From Saturnia japonica (lineage: Eukaryota > Arthropoda > Insecta > Lepidoptera > Saturniidae), in assembly GCA_033032175.1 (NCBI GenBank), contig CM065320.1, forward strand, positions 13,101,413-13,165,412: a DNA stretch of 64,000 bases, read 5' to 3'. Both the position numbers and the translations under genes were made by a program. This document shows positions 10,585-22,864 of the stretch, one piece after another. Positions within the stretch are counted from its first letter, which is position 1; each line of letters opens with the position of its first letter. The notes below the pieces were generated by a model. That model saw nothing but the letters and a program-made list of their open reading frames with translations. It was not told the origin of the DNA and did no database searches.

Positions 10585-10810
10585 TGTAAGGACACTGTAT
10601 TGATCGACGTGAGTTCGAATCCCTACAATGATCCTGTGCTTTCGGTGGAGAAAATCATCACAATGAAGTTATAACATAGCGCTAGAGCATTTTGTAATAC
10701 CCGCCTGGCTAGCTACCATCTTCAAGATGAAAATCTATCGCGAAGCATTTAAAGGTGGTTATACCAGCTTTACTTGTGAGCCAGTTCCCCCACCAGTCTT
10801 AGGAATTTAT
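10585..10810 (+). mobile_element. tRNA-derived SINE, family T, copy 1
   Basis: A B-box-like GAGTTCGAATCCC near 10611 is followed by CTTTCGGTGGAGAAAATC and CCGCCTGGCTAGCTACCATC, the body motif of this SINE family. Other copies lie at 20500, 30222, 31195, 40895 and 52345. The A box is degraded. Confidence 0.7.
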
Positions 10811-11002
10811 CATTTTAGGCCTGACCGTTACTTAATTAAATAAGAAACTCAAATTTAGCCCGGATACATTATAAAACTTCGCACACGGAGTGAAAGAGAA
10901 ACCATTGCTGGAAAATGAAAAGAGTCATATTTTGCATCGTGGGATCACACAGATCTATTGATTTCTTATGGTCTGAAATCGACATTTAATTATTTTTGAT
11001 AA

Positions 11003-11095
11003 GCAAACAAGCATGCATTCCATCTGATATTAAGTGGTTATTGTAGCCTGTAGCTATTATATATGACCAACCTACTGTAGTCCTGAGTCATAAGT
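11003..11095 (+). repeat. Family Z repeat fragment
   Basis: AAGCAAACAAGCATGCATTCC and GATATTAAGTGGTTATTGTAGC correspond to the first 90 or so bases of family Z. Confidence 0.5.
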
Positions 11096-11244
11096 CAATA
11101 TCACGTATGCCACCACATTTAGTACGTTTTGGGACAGTCATGGTGAACAAATCCATTTTACACATGAAGAGGAATGTTAAGTGAAGCAATGAAATGTTTT
11201 CAGGGTGACATTTTTAATTTTTTAATGATATTTAAGCGCAGTAC

Positions 11245-11480
11245 CGTCCAAAAACAACAGCAACTAGCGAGATATCACCAATCCGTCGCCGATCCTTGTT
11301 GTCATGCCAACCTGAAAGCCTATCAACGCACTGGCTGGTTCCGATATGCAACAAAGTCATTATAAAGGGTTTATTATTGTGAATGATGAAACATATCCCT
11401 ACCACCTCGCTTGATTACTATGTATACGCCAGTTTATCCCGGAACAGGACACGCCTAAGCATACCACTTTAGTGGTTGTC
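11245..11480 (+). repeat. Dispersed repeat family S, copy 2
   Basis: CCGTCGCCGATCCTTGTTGTC and CTACCACCTCGCTTGATTACT align with 6425-6610. A 63-codon frame crosses it (11174-11365) but looks incidental. Confidence 0.5.
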
Positions 11481-12270
11481 ACATCTACAATCGGAAAAAA
11501 TTGTAATGTCCATCCATAAGCCGCAATTAATATTTAGATATTTAATCTTTTACTTCTAACATGGGTAGGGTATGGTACATCTCTGGCTTGAGCATAGACG
11601 GCTGAAAACTAAGCACCCTAGACTATAGCGAAAGATATGAATGATTCTTCTAGTATCAAACTAGACCGAATTTTGTATCCTTGCTGATAGCGAATTGTAC
11701 TGGAATCCTGGCTTCATAATGTAGTTCTGGAGTCTGATTGGGCTTTTTAAGTTATTAGGTTGAGACAGTACGATAGTTTAGGGGAAGTAATTTAGGCATC
11801 GAACCTCGCTCTAACTTCTCATTTCGTGGTTTATTCAGTTATTAAAAATATAGTAGGATATTATTAGCTTACTAATAGATTACTTTTACCATATACTATT
11901 GCACGTAAATAATTAGATAAATGGCTATAACTGAAGTATATAATATGACCATATAACCATCTGTGTGTGAAATTACCTAGATTTATGTTATTTGATAAAT
12001 ATCATATTAATCAAATAAAAAATGCAGGATTCAGGATGACATGCATAACCATAATGTCAACCAATTGTCATGTACCTATACTTATTACTTAAAACAGCCA
12101 GTTTACATTCGGGAACTTTATTCAAAATTTTTAAATGTCCATGAGCCATAATCTTATAATAATTATTTTATGCATTGTAAATATCCAATGTAATCAGAAA
12201 TAACGTGTATCAGATAGAATTGGATAATACCTAGGTGGTAAGCTTTCTCGGAAATTGAGCTATTAGTTAA
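11481..12270. other. AT-rich DNA, nothing recognised
   Basis: No coding similarity or repeat shared with the rest of the window. Confidence 0.4.
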
Positions 12271-12273
12271 GCT

Positions 12274-12352
12274 CTACGCAATTAACGATACGCCTACGTA
12301 GCGCTATCGTAGCGGATCGCTACGCATCGTAGATTTACTACGTCGTAGCGCA
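12274..12352. repeat. CTACG/CGTAG palindromic cluster
   Basis: The words CTACG and CGTAG alternate many times in about 80 bases. The core is CGTAGCG-GAT-CGCTACG (12308-12324), a 7-bp perfect inverted repeat with a 3-base loop. It is CpG-rich in an AT-rich setting. It could be a hairpin end of a short DNA element or a binding-site cluster. Confidence 0.6.
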
Positions 12353-13845
12353 TTACAATCAGAATCAATAATATTATACTGTACGTAAAATTATGTTTCA
12401 GTATATTTGTCAACCTTTATAATTACAGCGAATGTAGAATTATGTACCTACATTACTTTGTAAATCATTATGGTTAATTAGAGTCGTACGAATTTTAACA
12501 ACCGCAGCTTGAACTGATTATACCTATGTAAAATCAACGAAATTATAATTTTGTTTTTTTCCCTCCAAAGCCGTACCGATTTTGATCCTTTTTTTATAAA
12601 TAAAATAAGAAGAACTTTCGGTATGTCTATATGTTGTCATATAATTTTTTTAAATGGTCTTTGTTTGCTGGTTCTCTGAAAACAACTGCGGTATAGTCAT
12701 TAATTTATGGAAAAATCTAAACAAAATATGGTATTGGTACAATACGACAGCAAGTTCTAGTACCTCTATCCAGGGATAAAACAAAGGAATACGTTTATAC
12801 GAACAAATAAAAGTATGAGAAAGCTGATTATAAGCAGACTCATATCTCTAGCTATTCATTTATTTTTGTACTGTATTTGAATCATTATTAGCTATTTTCA
12901 TACTACCGCTTTAATATAGAACTCTATAAATTAAAAATTCATTAAAAAAACTTACCATTAAGTATTTATCTTAAACGCTTAATCCAAACGAAGCAAAATA
13001 TTATATCGGACTTCATACATACATAAACCAATTCCACGTAGTAATTTTGTAATATAAATTTGAAACCTTCACATTGACCCCGAAGTGATCCTTAACATGA
13101 TCTGGTTGAGATTTAACCTATTGGATATACTTACAAGGATTAAATTCCCATAACTCTATCGCAAAGGTTTCAGGGACGCAAACATCGTGAGATTTATGTT
13201 TCAATGTTGCACTAAACTGTAACCCACATATCTTAAAATATGTGAGTATTTATAATAAATAAAATCAGCTGTGATCCTTGTTATCCTAATTTATAAAGAT
13301 GTGAAATATATTTCTTATGTTGTGTATTTAACATTATAATTTCAAATGATTTATTAAACTTTTGTTTATATTTATCAGCAAAAAATAACAAATAAAAAAA
13401 ACATATCTAGAAAACTTGGAATGTAAAACATTATTTGCATTCAAAGTTTTATTATTAAAATCGTTAAAACCGTTTCCGGTAAACTAATTACAGATATAAA
13501 TATACACAAGAATTGCTCACATCCATATGAAATATAACGAAATATAAATTTGAATTCATAAATACGAAACAAGTTAAAATAAAATGTATTATAATTAAAA
13601 AAAAACCATAAATATAATTTGTAAAAGAATGACCTTTTTAGATATTATCTAAGTAGTTTTAGATGGGTAAAGAATACAGATATCTGATCAAAGAGTAACA
13701 GTCAGTTTATCAAAACATCACGTTGAAAATACAAACCGTGTGTTGAAAAATCATCAAAAGACCGGTAGCGACTCTCTGTAACGCTTAACTAACTATCCCA
13801 GAAGACATCCAGATCCGTTTTTTCTTCCACGTTTTGTCCTTACAG
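12353..13845. other. AT-rich DNA upstream of the candidate exon
   Basis: No repeat or coding match. A CAGTCAGTTT initiator-like site lies near 13700. A polypyrimidine tract, GTTTTTTCTTCCACGTTTTG, begins near 13817 just before the candidate exon. Confidence 0.4.
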
Positions 13846-14153
13846 CGCGTACTTTATTTCTATTTGCCTGTACAAGTGAGGTAGCCGGGGGAGGGTACAG
13901 GCACGCGCGGTGGCTTCGCCCCAGCCAGTCAAGCTGCGGCGGCCGACCGAACGCCTGTCCATACTACGTGTCTTACGAACAGAACTGGTGACCTACCTAC
14001 CTTGGTGTCTGTGACGTGTTAAAGTGAGCTGCATCGCACATGCGTGTGACCATATCAATAGTGAACCTGTGACTTGTGATTTTTTATGTGATTCCGTGAA
14101 TTTTGTGAGTTCGTTTCGAGTGGCCGTGGTTATGGTGTATTAAGAAATCGCCG
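13846..14153 (+). other. Candidate host exon (probably 5' UTR) with strong splice donor
   Basis: This is a 308-base block much richer in G+C than its flanks. On the left, a pyrimidine tract ends in TCCTTACAG at 13845, a plausible acceptor. On the right, CGCCG is followed by GTAAGTAAA from 14154, a near-consensus donor. The right half is rich in GTGA-type words, as insect 5' leaders often are. One frame is open for 44 codons on the left and then stops, and short ATG frames end quickly, so I favour non-coding leader. If transcription starts inside the block instead, it would be a first exon with a promoter. No downstream exon is certain in this window. Confidence 0.45.
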
Positions 14154-15689
14154 GTAAGTAAAGTTCGGCTAATTATATTCCCATTAAAGACCCGATGATT
14201 AATTATAAATTAATGAGTTATATTTATATATGTTGAGCCATATGTTTTAGTGAGATAACCAATTTTAGTAAATTTATACAAATGTGGGTAAAACCGTGAT
14301 GTTATAATTTAATTTCTAATTACTATTTACTTAATGGTAACATTATTATGTTTTATATTTCTGAATAAATTTTGATAAATAAGGGAAGTAATTCTGTGTA
14401 TATAACTGCGATAAAAGTTTTTAAAACTTCTAAATAAATGTTAATAACTAAAATTAAAAATAAATATTACAATGAATTTAAATTATATTGTATTATAATA
14501 ATCAAGGTTTCTTGAGAGTCTGGGGGTGTAAGAAATAAAGTTGCCATTTTTGCTCGATCTACTGATATTAATATGGTATATAGTTTTGATTGTCCGCATA
14601 CCTACGCTATGAAAATCGATTTAATTTCTACATTCTATATTTATTAATTAATAATTTAAAGGCTAGATATTTTCGTTAATTTAATTATATTTCATTAATA
14701 TACTGTTTTTTAAGACACGGATTAATGGATAATTTATAGTATTTTAAATGAATTAATTATCATTTATATTACTTATATTTTATATAATATTGTATATAAT
14801 ACGCTAACATTCATTTAAAGTATGAATAACAAACCAATGCAGTTTTGTGCAACATGTTCAATGCAGTTTTGTCTATAGGTCGTGTTGTATGAAACTTTAG
14901 CCGCTCTATAGCTTTTCAGTATATTAATATAAAAATAAAACGTATTTCATGGCTATCTGAAGCTATTCTTTCTTCTTTTTAAACACGTACCAATAATTTG
15001 TATTCAGTAAATTAGACAATTTTTAAGTAATTGTTTAGGACTTTTCAGAAATAAACATGAAACCTTCATGTTTCGTGAAGACCCTTTTTATGCATTTATC
15101 CGATTTCCTATTGGCTTTCGATTCGTATTTCAGACCGGAATGATGGCAGTGACAGTTTTTGAAAGAGGGCAGGAGTACCGGTGATGTTTTTACTTCTTGT
15201 GCTATAGTTTATTTAATATTTAGTGGTGCTTAACTTACCAAACTAATTTACCAAACACATTTAAAATAAAACTATCGTTGAAAGTAAAGTCGATTGAAAA
15301 GTTGTGTTAAAAATATTATCGGCCATAAATATGATTAAAGTTATAAGTAATGATTTTTCAATTGAGGCATTGATATATTATTAAATTCTCTACTTTTTTT
15401 TTATTAGGATGATAATGTAAATTTGTAATTTACTTATATTTATAAATATCTTAACTAATATTGGTTATCATTTCGATGTGTTTAGTAGCTTAACAAAATA
15501 AAGAAAGAAAAAAACAAGATTGAATATAGATTTAGGTAAAATGATATGGATGAGAGAAATCAAATTTTAATTTTATTCATAACTGTACAATATTAACTTC
15601 AGAAGAAATATAATTAACATTATTAACTTCGAAAATGATCAATAAACAAGATAATTTTGAACAAAAAAGAAAACCAACTTCAATTATTT
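14154..15689. other. AT-rich DNA, possible intron
   Basis: It follows the GTAAGTA donor. It contains no frame resembling a protein and no repeat that I can match elsewhere in the window. Confidence 0.4.
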
Positions 15690-15905
15690 TGAAGACTTCC
15701 CTGGTGCATCTCCGAAGTTGAGGGTCAAAAGGCAATGAGATTAAAATGGTACTATCCCCTTTCCAACGAAAAAAGAATCGTCCCAAACTGTTCATAAAAA
15801 AAGAAGTTATGACTGAACATCCAAAAAAAAACATTCGAATTGAGTAACCTCCATCTTTTTTTTGAAGTCGTGTCAAAAACATAAAGGAATGGAAAGCAAT
15901 TGGAC
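15690..15905 (+). repeat. Dispersed repeat family E, copy 1
   Basis: It ends ATTGAGTAACCTCCATCTTT followed by GAAGTCGTGTCAAA, and contains GAAGTTATGACTGAACATCC. It matches 44199-44350 in the same order. The CCTCC...GAAGTCGGTTAAA ending is a frequent interspersed end in Lepidoptera. Confidence 0.65.
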
Positions 15906-16244
15906 GGAAATGAAACGTCATACAAAACTATCGACAGGCGAATATTTCCGAAACATGTCTATTAGAATATGTGGAGAACGGATATATCAATTGATCGGTT
16001 TTCAAGTTTGAACGTTTGAATAATTTATGTCGGGATTGTTTGAAATTCGATCGGAGAGTCGGTAGCAATATTGATTCTATACAAAAATAACTTTCAACAT
16101 CGGTGTTTATTTTATATCGGCTCTTAACGGATGCCTGCTTCATCGTCAAAGATACGCCCTAATGCGTACGCGAAAAAGAGATAATAATGCCTTTAGCAAT
16201 GTACCTACTTATAAATGAAATGTTACTTTGAATTTATTTTTTAT

Positions 16245-16580
16245 ACTACAAAGGTGGTAAACAAGCATGGGCTGAACAAGATAGTAAGCGGTTATGGTAG
16301 CTTATGTGCGCTTGTAATACCATGGGTATCTTTAACCCTATTTCCCCAAACAGTTCAGGAGACCCTACACACCGCAGAAACAGATCTTCTGTATGGTTGA
16401 GTTATTACACCACTCGGACTTTCTCAAGTAGAGATAAATCTCTAAAGAAATTTCTCTGTGTCCTAACTAGCTTTGAATTCCCCCATTCACCAATGATCTC
16501 TGGAAACCCTACTTACCGGAGGAACACAACACAAGGTTATTTGACTGCGATCTTCAGTATGGTGCAGGAATACGTTTATC
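16245..16580 (+). repeat. Family Z repeat, copy 2, with a partial second copy
   Basis: The first unit (16245-16462) opens CTACAAAGGTGGTAAACAAGC. A second partial unit (about 16483-16577) repeats the later blocks: AAACCCTACTTACCGGAGG, AACACAACACAAGGTTATTTG and GCGATCTTC. Either two insertions or an internal duplication would explain this. Confidence 0.6.
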
Positions 16581-16704
16581 GAGAATAATGTTTTTTTATA
16601 TGTTTCTAATTCTAATTAAGTTAACGTTAGATGTAGTTATGTCACACGGTATACTAGCGGAACTGACTTCTTGTTCGGCGTTTATGCTGTGGAACTTTAT
16701 TGCT

Positions 16705-17210
16705 AACTAGCATTGTACCCGCGGCTCCGCACGCAGTTTATTACTACGCAGTAGTTATTTACATCCCGTAATTTTATTTTTACTAATATTGTTGACAATT
16801 CATAAGTATGCCGTATAAATTGAGGAGTGGCATTTATTTCTCGTTTACAATTTTCATCAAAATTGGTTGAAAATTATCATTCTATATGAATTATAATTTA
16901 ATTTTTTGAACTTATTTTTTATATTTCTAGAAGTAATATTGGCAATTGTATAATTACATACTTCCCATGTACAAAATTTCATTAAAATTTATCAAGAATT
17001 AACGAAAATAGATTTTTTTGGAAATTCCTTTTTTTTACGATTTCTAAAAGTAACCTTGAAATTTCTTATATTCTATTAATTGACAGATGACATAAGAATC
17101 CCGTGTACAAAATTTCATAATAATCGTTTAAGCTGGTTTTAAGTTAAATCCCGACATACAAACAGACAGACAGATAAAAAAGTGCATATTCGTGATCAGT
17201 GTCGTTCATA
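16705..17210 (+). repeat. Family D repeat (RTE-like tail), copy 2
   Basis: It opens ACTAGCATTGTACCCGCGGC and TCCGCACGCAG, and ends in a CAGACAGACAGA run and CGTGATCAGTG. It is better preserved than the copy at 9750. A fragment of the same opening lies reversed at 45039-45070. No coding capacity remains. Confidence 0.6.
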
Positions 17211-17850
17211 TATGCCTATCGGGAAATTTGGACAAAAAATTAACTATACTTACAGACAGAACTACATATTTATTAATATAGATACTTGTAGTATAAGAGA
17301 TATAATTTTTTTTTAATTTAGTTAATGTTGTCTTTTGTAGAATTTGGGTACGCTCGAATGGGGCCGGCATACAACAACTGTAAATTCCCCTTTAAATAAG
17401 CTTAATGTTATGAATTCCTGATACATACCATAAATGTAAGCTAGATAGTCATTAGGTAATTTTTTTCACGTTAGGTATGTTAGAAAAATACATAGTAGGG
17501 GAAGACAGTGAAGGTATACCAGAGATTAGCCATTTTCCCCAAAACACTCGTAGTGGCACTTATTACACTTGTCTTTCGTCGATAGTCTCTGTCACAACAC
17601 AACGTCATATTTGCCAGTTCCATTTTGATTTGACGGTCGCAATCAGGTTTTTAGATCCAGAAAGTGATTTATATTATTAGCAATTAAAAATATTGCATTA
17701 ATTGTTAATCGTAACTTAAATAGTTGCCAATTAATAAGACTCGTAACCAATAATAGAAAAACGATCTGATGGTTAGATAAAATTATATAACGATATTATA
17801 TAGCCTTAAAGAATTATTTAGGGATGTAATTAAAAATAATGTTTTTTTTT
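17211..17850. other. AT-rich DNA, nothing recognised
   Basis: It contains GGGGCCGGCATAC near 17360, a word also seen beside the hairpin near 33890. Otherwise featureless. Confidence 0.35.
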
Positions 17851-17854
17851 TTTC

Positions 17855-17940
17855 GAACTGACAATATAGCCTTAAGGGCACAGAAGGCATTCGACACTTT
17901 GACAGCTTCACCGGGCTTGATTGACATCTCGTACTGCTCG
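17855..17940 (+). repeat. Family K repeat, 5' fragment
   Basis: CTGACAATATAGCCTTAAGGG and TGACAGCTTCACCGGGCTTG match the left end of family K. Confidence 0.6.
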
Positions 17941-18174
17941 TTCTGGAATTTTCGCTCAAAATTTTATGAATTATTTTCTATTTGATTTGATTTGTGCCGA
18001 TCTTCATATTTGTAGTTTCTTTTTATTTTTGTTGGTGTTGTTCTGCGGCATAGTATAATAAGATGTGCGTAACTGTAAAGATACTTCACACTTCATTGAA
18101 TATTTTGTAAATGTGTCGTTGATGTAAAAATAAATAAATAAATATCAATTTATAAGACATCAAGTCAAATCAAA

Positions 18175-18720
18175 TAAAAATATCTTTTACTCAATTTAGG
18201 CCCCAAGAAGGCACTAGTGAATGTCTTAATATCTTTTTTTTAAATTGGTTTTACAGTATTTTATTATATACAGTTATTATCGTTTTCAGTAGAGAGGAAA
18301 TCACATCCAGACTTCACCATCATTCACGTAATCAACCACCCTACAATACACCCCTTCGGCAATAAAACCAGCTTAACATGATTCTTGAACTTATTATCCG
18401 GCAAATCGGTAATGTGCTTAGGAAGTTTAATATAGACCCTAACACAATTACCTAAAAAACTTTTATTTCTTTTACTAAGTCTAAAATACGGAATGACTAT
18501 TTTATATTTACTATTTTATACTAAGCGGGCACAGTCTCCCGTACTACCCGTACGTATATATCTGTGTTTAAAACCGAGTAAAGCTTGCAGAACCAATTTT
18601 TCCACCATTTTATACTTAAGAGTTTCAAAAAAAATCTTATTACGTAATTTAATTCTGAAATTTGTATTTCTAATTCAAAATCGAGGCAAACTCATAAAAT
18701 TAGAACTAACACAAAAAAAA
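18175..18720 (-). pseudogene. Jockey/CR1-like LINE C-terminal remnant, copy 1
   Basis: The minus strand near 18440-18370 reads LPKHITDLPDNKFKNHVK. This matches the conserved tail of many insect non-LTR reverse transcriptases (a KLP..I..L..NKFK..VK motif). Upstream it reads VIPYFRLSKRNKSF, also typical of that tail. Stops and frame changes interrupt it. Related pieces lie at 24645 and 63205. Only the 3' part survives. Confidence 0.65.
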
Positions 18721-18894
18721 AATTCTTTGCTCTAAATGTTCAATGGTCTAAGTTTGGTTAGCTTGAACTATCCTATAATTGGGCTAAGATGTTCTCTTTC
18801 AAGAAATTAACAAATTGATAGTAGAATGTGTTTATAATTCTAAAAGATAAAAGTAAATATCACATTGTCAAGTACTTCATTAAAATTAAAAATA
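18721..18894. other. AT-rich spacer
   Basis: No feature; it ends in TA (18893-18894), the left target duplication of the mariner element. Confidence 0.4.
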
Positions 18895-20168
18895 ATATGT
18901 CTTTATACATGAAATTAGCGCTTTATATTGAAAAAGTAAAACGAAAACAATATTATGAAATAATATAATTAATCAATCGAAGTATATATATACTATTACT
19001 ATCTGTGCACTTTCGCCATTTAATAGGTAGTTCATTGATTCCATTGCTGAAAAAATTGTGGCAGCAACAATCAATAAAATCATTGAAGGTAGTATGGGCA
19101 GCATCATCGGAATTGAATTTTTTCCTTGCAAAAAATTGTCCAAATTCCGAAAAAAGTGGTAATCTGTAGGAGCAAGGTCCGGGGAGTATGGTGGGTGTCG
19201 GAAGCACTTCAACTGCATTTCCTCTAATAAAGCGACCGTCTGTCGTGAAGTATGGGGTCAAGCGTTGTCCTGAAGCAGCAGTTGGCTAGAGAGATTGACC
19301 TTTCTCGGTTGTTCAACGGCTAGCTTTTCATAGCTTTTCCAACATGGTTTGCAATTGTTGACAAAACAGATCTGCCGTCATCGTGTGGCTGTAGTGTATG
19401 CCACCAGCACTGGTCCACCAAACACTCACCAGTACCTTTTTCTGAGTCAAATTTCGCTTGGGACAGGATTTGGCCAGTTCTCCTGGGATCGACCACTATA
19501 TTGAGCATTTACGATAGTCGTAAAGGATCCATTTTTCGTCACAAGTAACAATACTATTCAAAATTCTCTCGTTATTGTGACGGTTGAGTAATGTAACGCA
19601 GCACTGAATGTGTATTTGTTGGTGTGATTCAGACAATTCATGCGGTACCCATTTATGGAGCCTTGCCACTTTTCCAATTTGTTTCAAGGGAATTAAAATT
19701 GTTTTATCACTTACACCGAAGCCTGCTGCTAACTCTGACGTAGTTTGCGATGGATCCGCTTCCGCTATCACCTTTAATTCCTCATTATCAACTAGCATCT
19801 CTGGCTGTCCACAGGGTTTGTTTCGTAGGTCAAAATTTTTAGAACGAAAGCATTGGAATCAAAAACGTTCCTTGCTTTATTTTACAGTGGCTTCTACATA
19901 TACAACATTAATTTTTCGAGCTGTTTCTGCAATGCTGATACCACGGTGGAACTCATACTCGTAAATAACGCGATATTTTAAGTTTTCCATTTTGTGAATA
20001 GAACGATGTCAAAGAAAAATCAAATGGTACGAAAACAAATTAATCACTATACTCGAAACACAAATACACAAGCCTAAATTTGAATTTGGAGTCCCTAACC
20101 AGAGGCCAGATAATTGAGATCAAAGTGGCTAGTTCATCAAAACACTAATTTCATATCTAAGTACCTAA
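18895..20168 (-). mobile_element. Full-length degenerate mariner (cecropia-type, DD34D)
   Basis: The 1274-bp element is flanked by TA on both sides (18893-18894 and 20169-20170). The right end, read on the minus strand, begins TTAGGTACTTAGATATGAAA and then TTAGTGTTTTG. The left end reads ATGTCTTTATACATGAAATT then AGCGCTTTA. These are diverged forms of one TIR. The length and the gene inside are typical of mariner. The imperfect TIRs and broken gene mark an old insertion. Confidence 0.85.
18957..19990 (-). pseudogene. Mariner transposase pseudogene
   Basis: It starts at the ATG at 19990 (MENLKYRVIYEYEFHRG), typical of cecropia-group mariners. The DNA-binding region reads EADPSQTTSELAAGFGVSD, and the linker carries WVPHELSE. 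Catalytic pieces are VTCDEKWILYD near 19520, LLLQDNA near 19270 and YSPDLAPTDYHFF near 19180. The last two aspartates are 34 residues apart (DD34D). Damage includes stops soon after the start (VEATVK then stop), a stop two codons after DNA in the second catalytic motif, and several frameshifts in the C-terminal third. The tail resembles ...GINELP..W.KC.DSN. It cannot make a working protein. Confidence 0.88.
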
Positions 20169-20499
20169 TATATAATTATCATTATAAAAGATCTCACGGA
20201 TAGGAAATAAAACTGAGTTCATAATCGCTTTTACTTATGCAATGTAACAGTGTAATGATAAATAATGGGACAAATAGAGAATACAATATTGTCCGCCGCG
20301 GTAACCTAATGGTACGCCATAACGCGACGACCGACAGTCATTTACAATGATAATGAGCCACCTGCTTCTTTACCCCATTTCCTTTACAAGTTGCCGCGTG
20401 CACGTCAGAAGCGGGGGTGAAAACTAAATGATAATGGTCGCCCGTCACACTTTTATAACCAACGGAAATATTTAAAATACAACACGCATTTTATTCAAC
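20169..20499. other. Spacer with CpG-containing words
   Basis: CCGCCGCGGTAACCTAATGG near 20293 looks like a worn tRNA-type A box, but no B box follows. Nothing else is supportable. Confidence 0.35.
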
Positions 20500-20830
20500 T
20501 AATTTCTTTTAAACTTTATATGCTTATGATGTGACCAAAATGGCACCTGATTGAAGTGACGACATGTCCTTAGATGGTGACATGCTAGGTCTATAAGGGG
20601 ATTGGGTCTCAAATGCAGCTGTCGGAAAACACTTATAGGATGGTAATAGATTTTTAGCTTGAGGATGGTAGCTAGCCAGCCAGGCAGAGAATGGTCTTCC
20701 ACCATGTTATGGTTTAATCACGATGTCTTTCTTCGCCGAAAGTTCAAGCTCGATGCAGTAATACGAACCTACGTTGATCGACTCTGTGTTTGAACACGCT
20801 ACCATTAAACCGTCATTGCTTCATTTTAAT
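20500..20830 (-). mobile_element. tRNA-derived SINE, family T, near full length
   Basis: Reading the minus strand from 20830: A-box-like GGTTTAATGGTAGCG, then B-box-like CGTAGGTTCGTATTACTGC, CTTTCGGCGAAGAAAGACATC, CCTGGCTGGCTAGCTACC, and a tail with AAGGACATGTCGTCACTTC. This is the best preserved family T copy in the window. It would have been transcribed by RNA polymerase III and mobilised by a LINE partner. Confidence 0.75.
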
Positions 20831-22860
20831 TATTGGTTTAAATTTTAAATTATTAAAAAACTTGTATAATATTCTAGCTACCGTTTCACCTATGTTATAT
20901 TTCTTGGAATAACTCTCTACAGCACCGCCGTTAACGCAGTATTAGTAGCTATGTATTATATTTTGAAATGGTATGAAGTTTATAAATATTAAAAGAAAAT
21001 AATTAATATAGCATTAAAAAGGCAAAATAATAAACCGAGCGGTCAAAGTATTTAATATAAAAGAGACCGTTCTAAGGATTGAATAACGTTCAAAAAATTT
21101 CTTCAAAGGTTACCGTGAAATACAATTAATAACGTAAATAATTTCATTACAACTCTTTACAAACAAAACATAATTTTGTAAGCGTACTACAAACGATTAT
21201 TAACACCGATAATAATTCACCATCATGGAAAGGAAACAAGATTAAAACATTTAAAAAAATGCGAATAAAATTAGCAATAAAGTCACGTTAAAAACTCATT
21301 CATTTATCAGAAATGCTTGCGGAGTTATGACAAATCACCCTTGGAGTACAGCTTAGCATATTAAATACGTTTATTAGAATGAAAATAGGTGTCTAATTAG
21401 AGGTAATTAGTCAAAGTCTAAGGGTAATTTAGTCGTATCCATCCATTGGTCAATCAAAATCTTAATCATGCCCACCTTTAGAGTCTTTTGTTTGCTTTTA
21501 ATCGGTGGCTACAATACTATATAAATAAATATTATATGATTAAAATATTATTATATTTTGAACTAGAGCGAGATGAATAAGTGTTTCGGTTGTAACTAGT
21601 TCTGGTTTTCCGGAAATAACAATATAATTGTATGTTATGTTTTATAAATAAAATAAAAAAAATTGTAAAGTAAGAATGAAAATGAATATCAGATCTTATA
21701 ATAAATCATATCTAACTATTAATAACAACATTATACATATTGACTTGATGAACTTCTTTTATTAGCCACTTTGGTGTGTCATGTGCATGGTTGTCGATAG
21801 CTACCACCCTGTATTTCGGCAGCCACTGGTGTTCCTGTATTTTATTAAACTGCATAATGCAAATATTATTTGCCACTCGATAATAAAATATAAACTGTTA
21901 TTATGCGTAAAGTTCAGTATTTCTAAGACAAGCTTTTAATAATTAAAAAAATATGATTCCAGATTTTTATTTCTTAAAATCTAGGTCATACTGGTTTCAG
22001 AAGAAAATATTCGTAGTTCAGATGTTAATAAGCGAAATATGGAACAGTATAAAATATGATAAAAATCTAGGTTACTTGTCGTTATTTTTTCTTACAACGA
22101 TAAACGTTAAACTCAGGCCGCGGCATGTTCCGAAAAGCCCTCAACATAAACATTTTTAGATCATTATTTTGATAACGTTAAAATATTTTTCTTACCAAAT
22201 TGTTTACTAAATTATGCTGTGGTATATTACATTTATTTTCAATAGAAAATAAATTGCGTAAATAGAGTACGAAGTAAATACGTAAATAGTACTTGGTGTA
22301 GTACTTTTGTAGTTTGTCTACTGTCTACTTATGGGAACTTTGAGTGTTGTGAATTTGCAACGTGAAATACAACCAGAACGAATACAAACTTACTAAATAT
22401 CGCCTTTAATTGTTGGGTGTCGACCCACAGTGCCTATCTACTTTCAGATTAAGAAAAACTGAGACATTACTTGATTTAAGACGTATCCATGTATGTAGGT
22501 ACTGTAATTTTGGTTTTCATTGTAGTTCTTGTTTTTGATTTTCTACAAAATCGAATTAAAAAAAAATAGCTAAATTAGATGAAAACAACTCGAATTTGAA
22601 TATTTTAATCAGTTATGTCAGATAAACAAGTAATTTCAATAATTGTCATAATTTATTGTAAAATTTTTTTAATCTAATATTTTTTTATGGTATGGAGAAA
22701 CAAATAGGAAAACAGTCCACACGATGTCAAATGTTCATTGCATCATATAGCTATTTCAGCAGAAATAGGCGTTGCAGTTGAGCTTTCGTAGATAAACCTT
22801 GTTTAATTCTGCCACTCGTTTTTCTAACTTTTAATTCGCATTGCTCGCATCGTAGACCTA
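20831..22860. other. AT-rich DNA, nothing recognised
   Basis: About 2 kb without a gene, a repeat shared within the window, or a GC-rich block. A 68-codon frame at 21953-22159 has no recognisable motif. Confidence 0.4.
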
Positions 22861-22864
22861 CACC

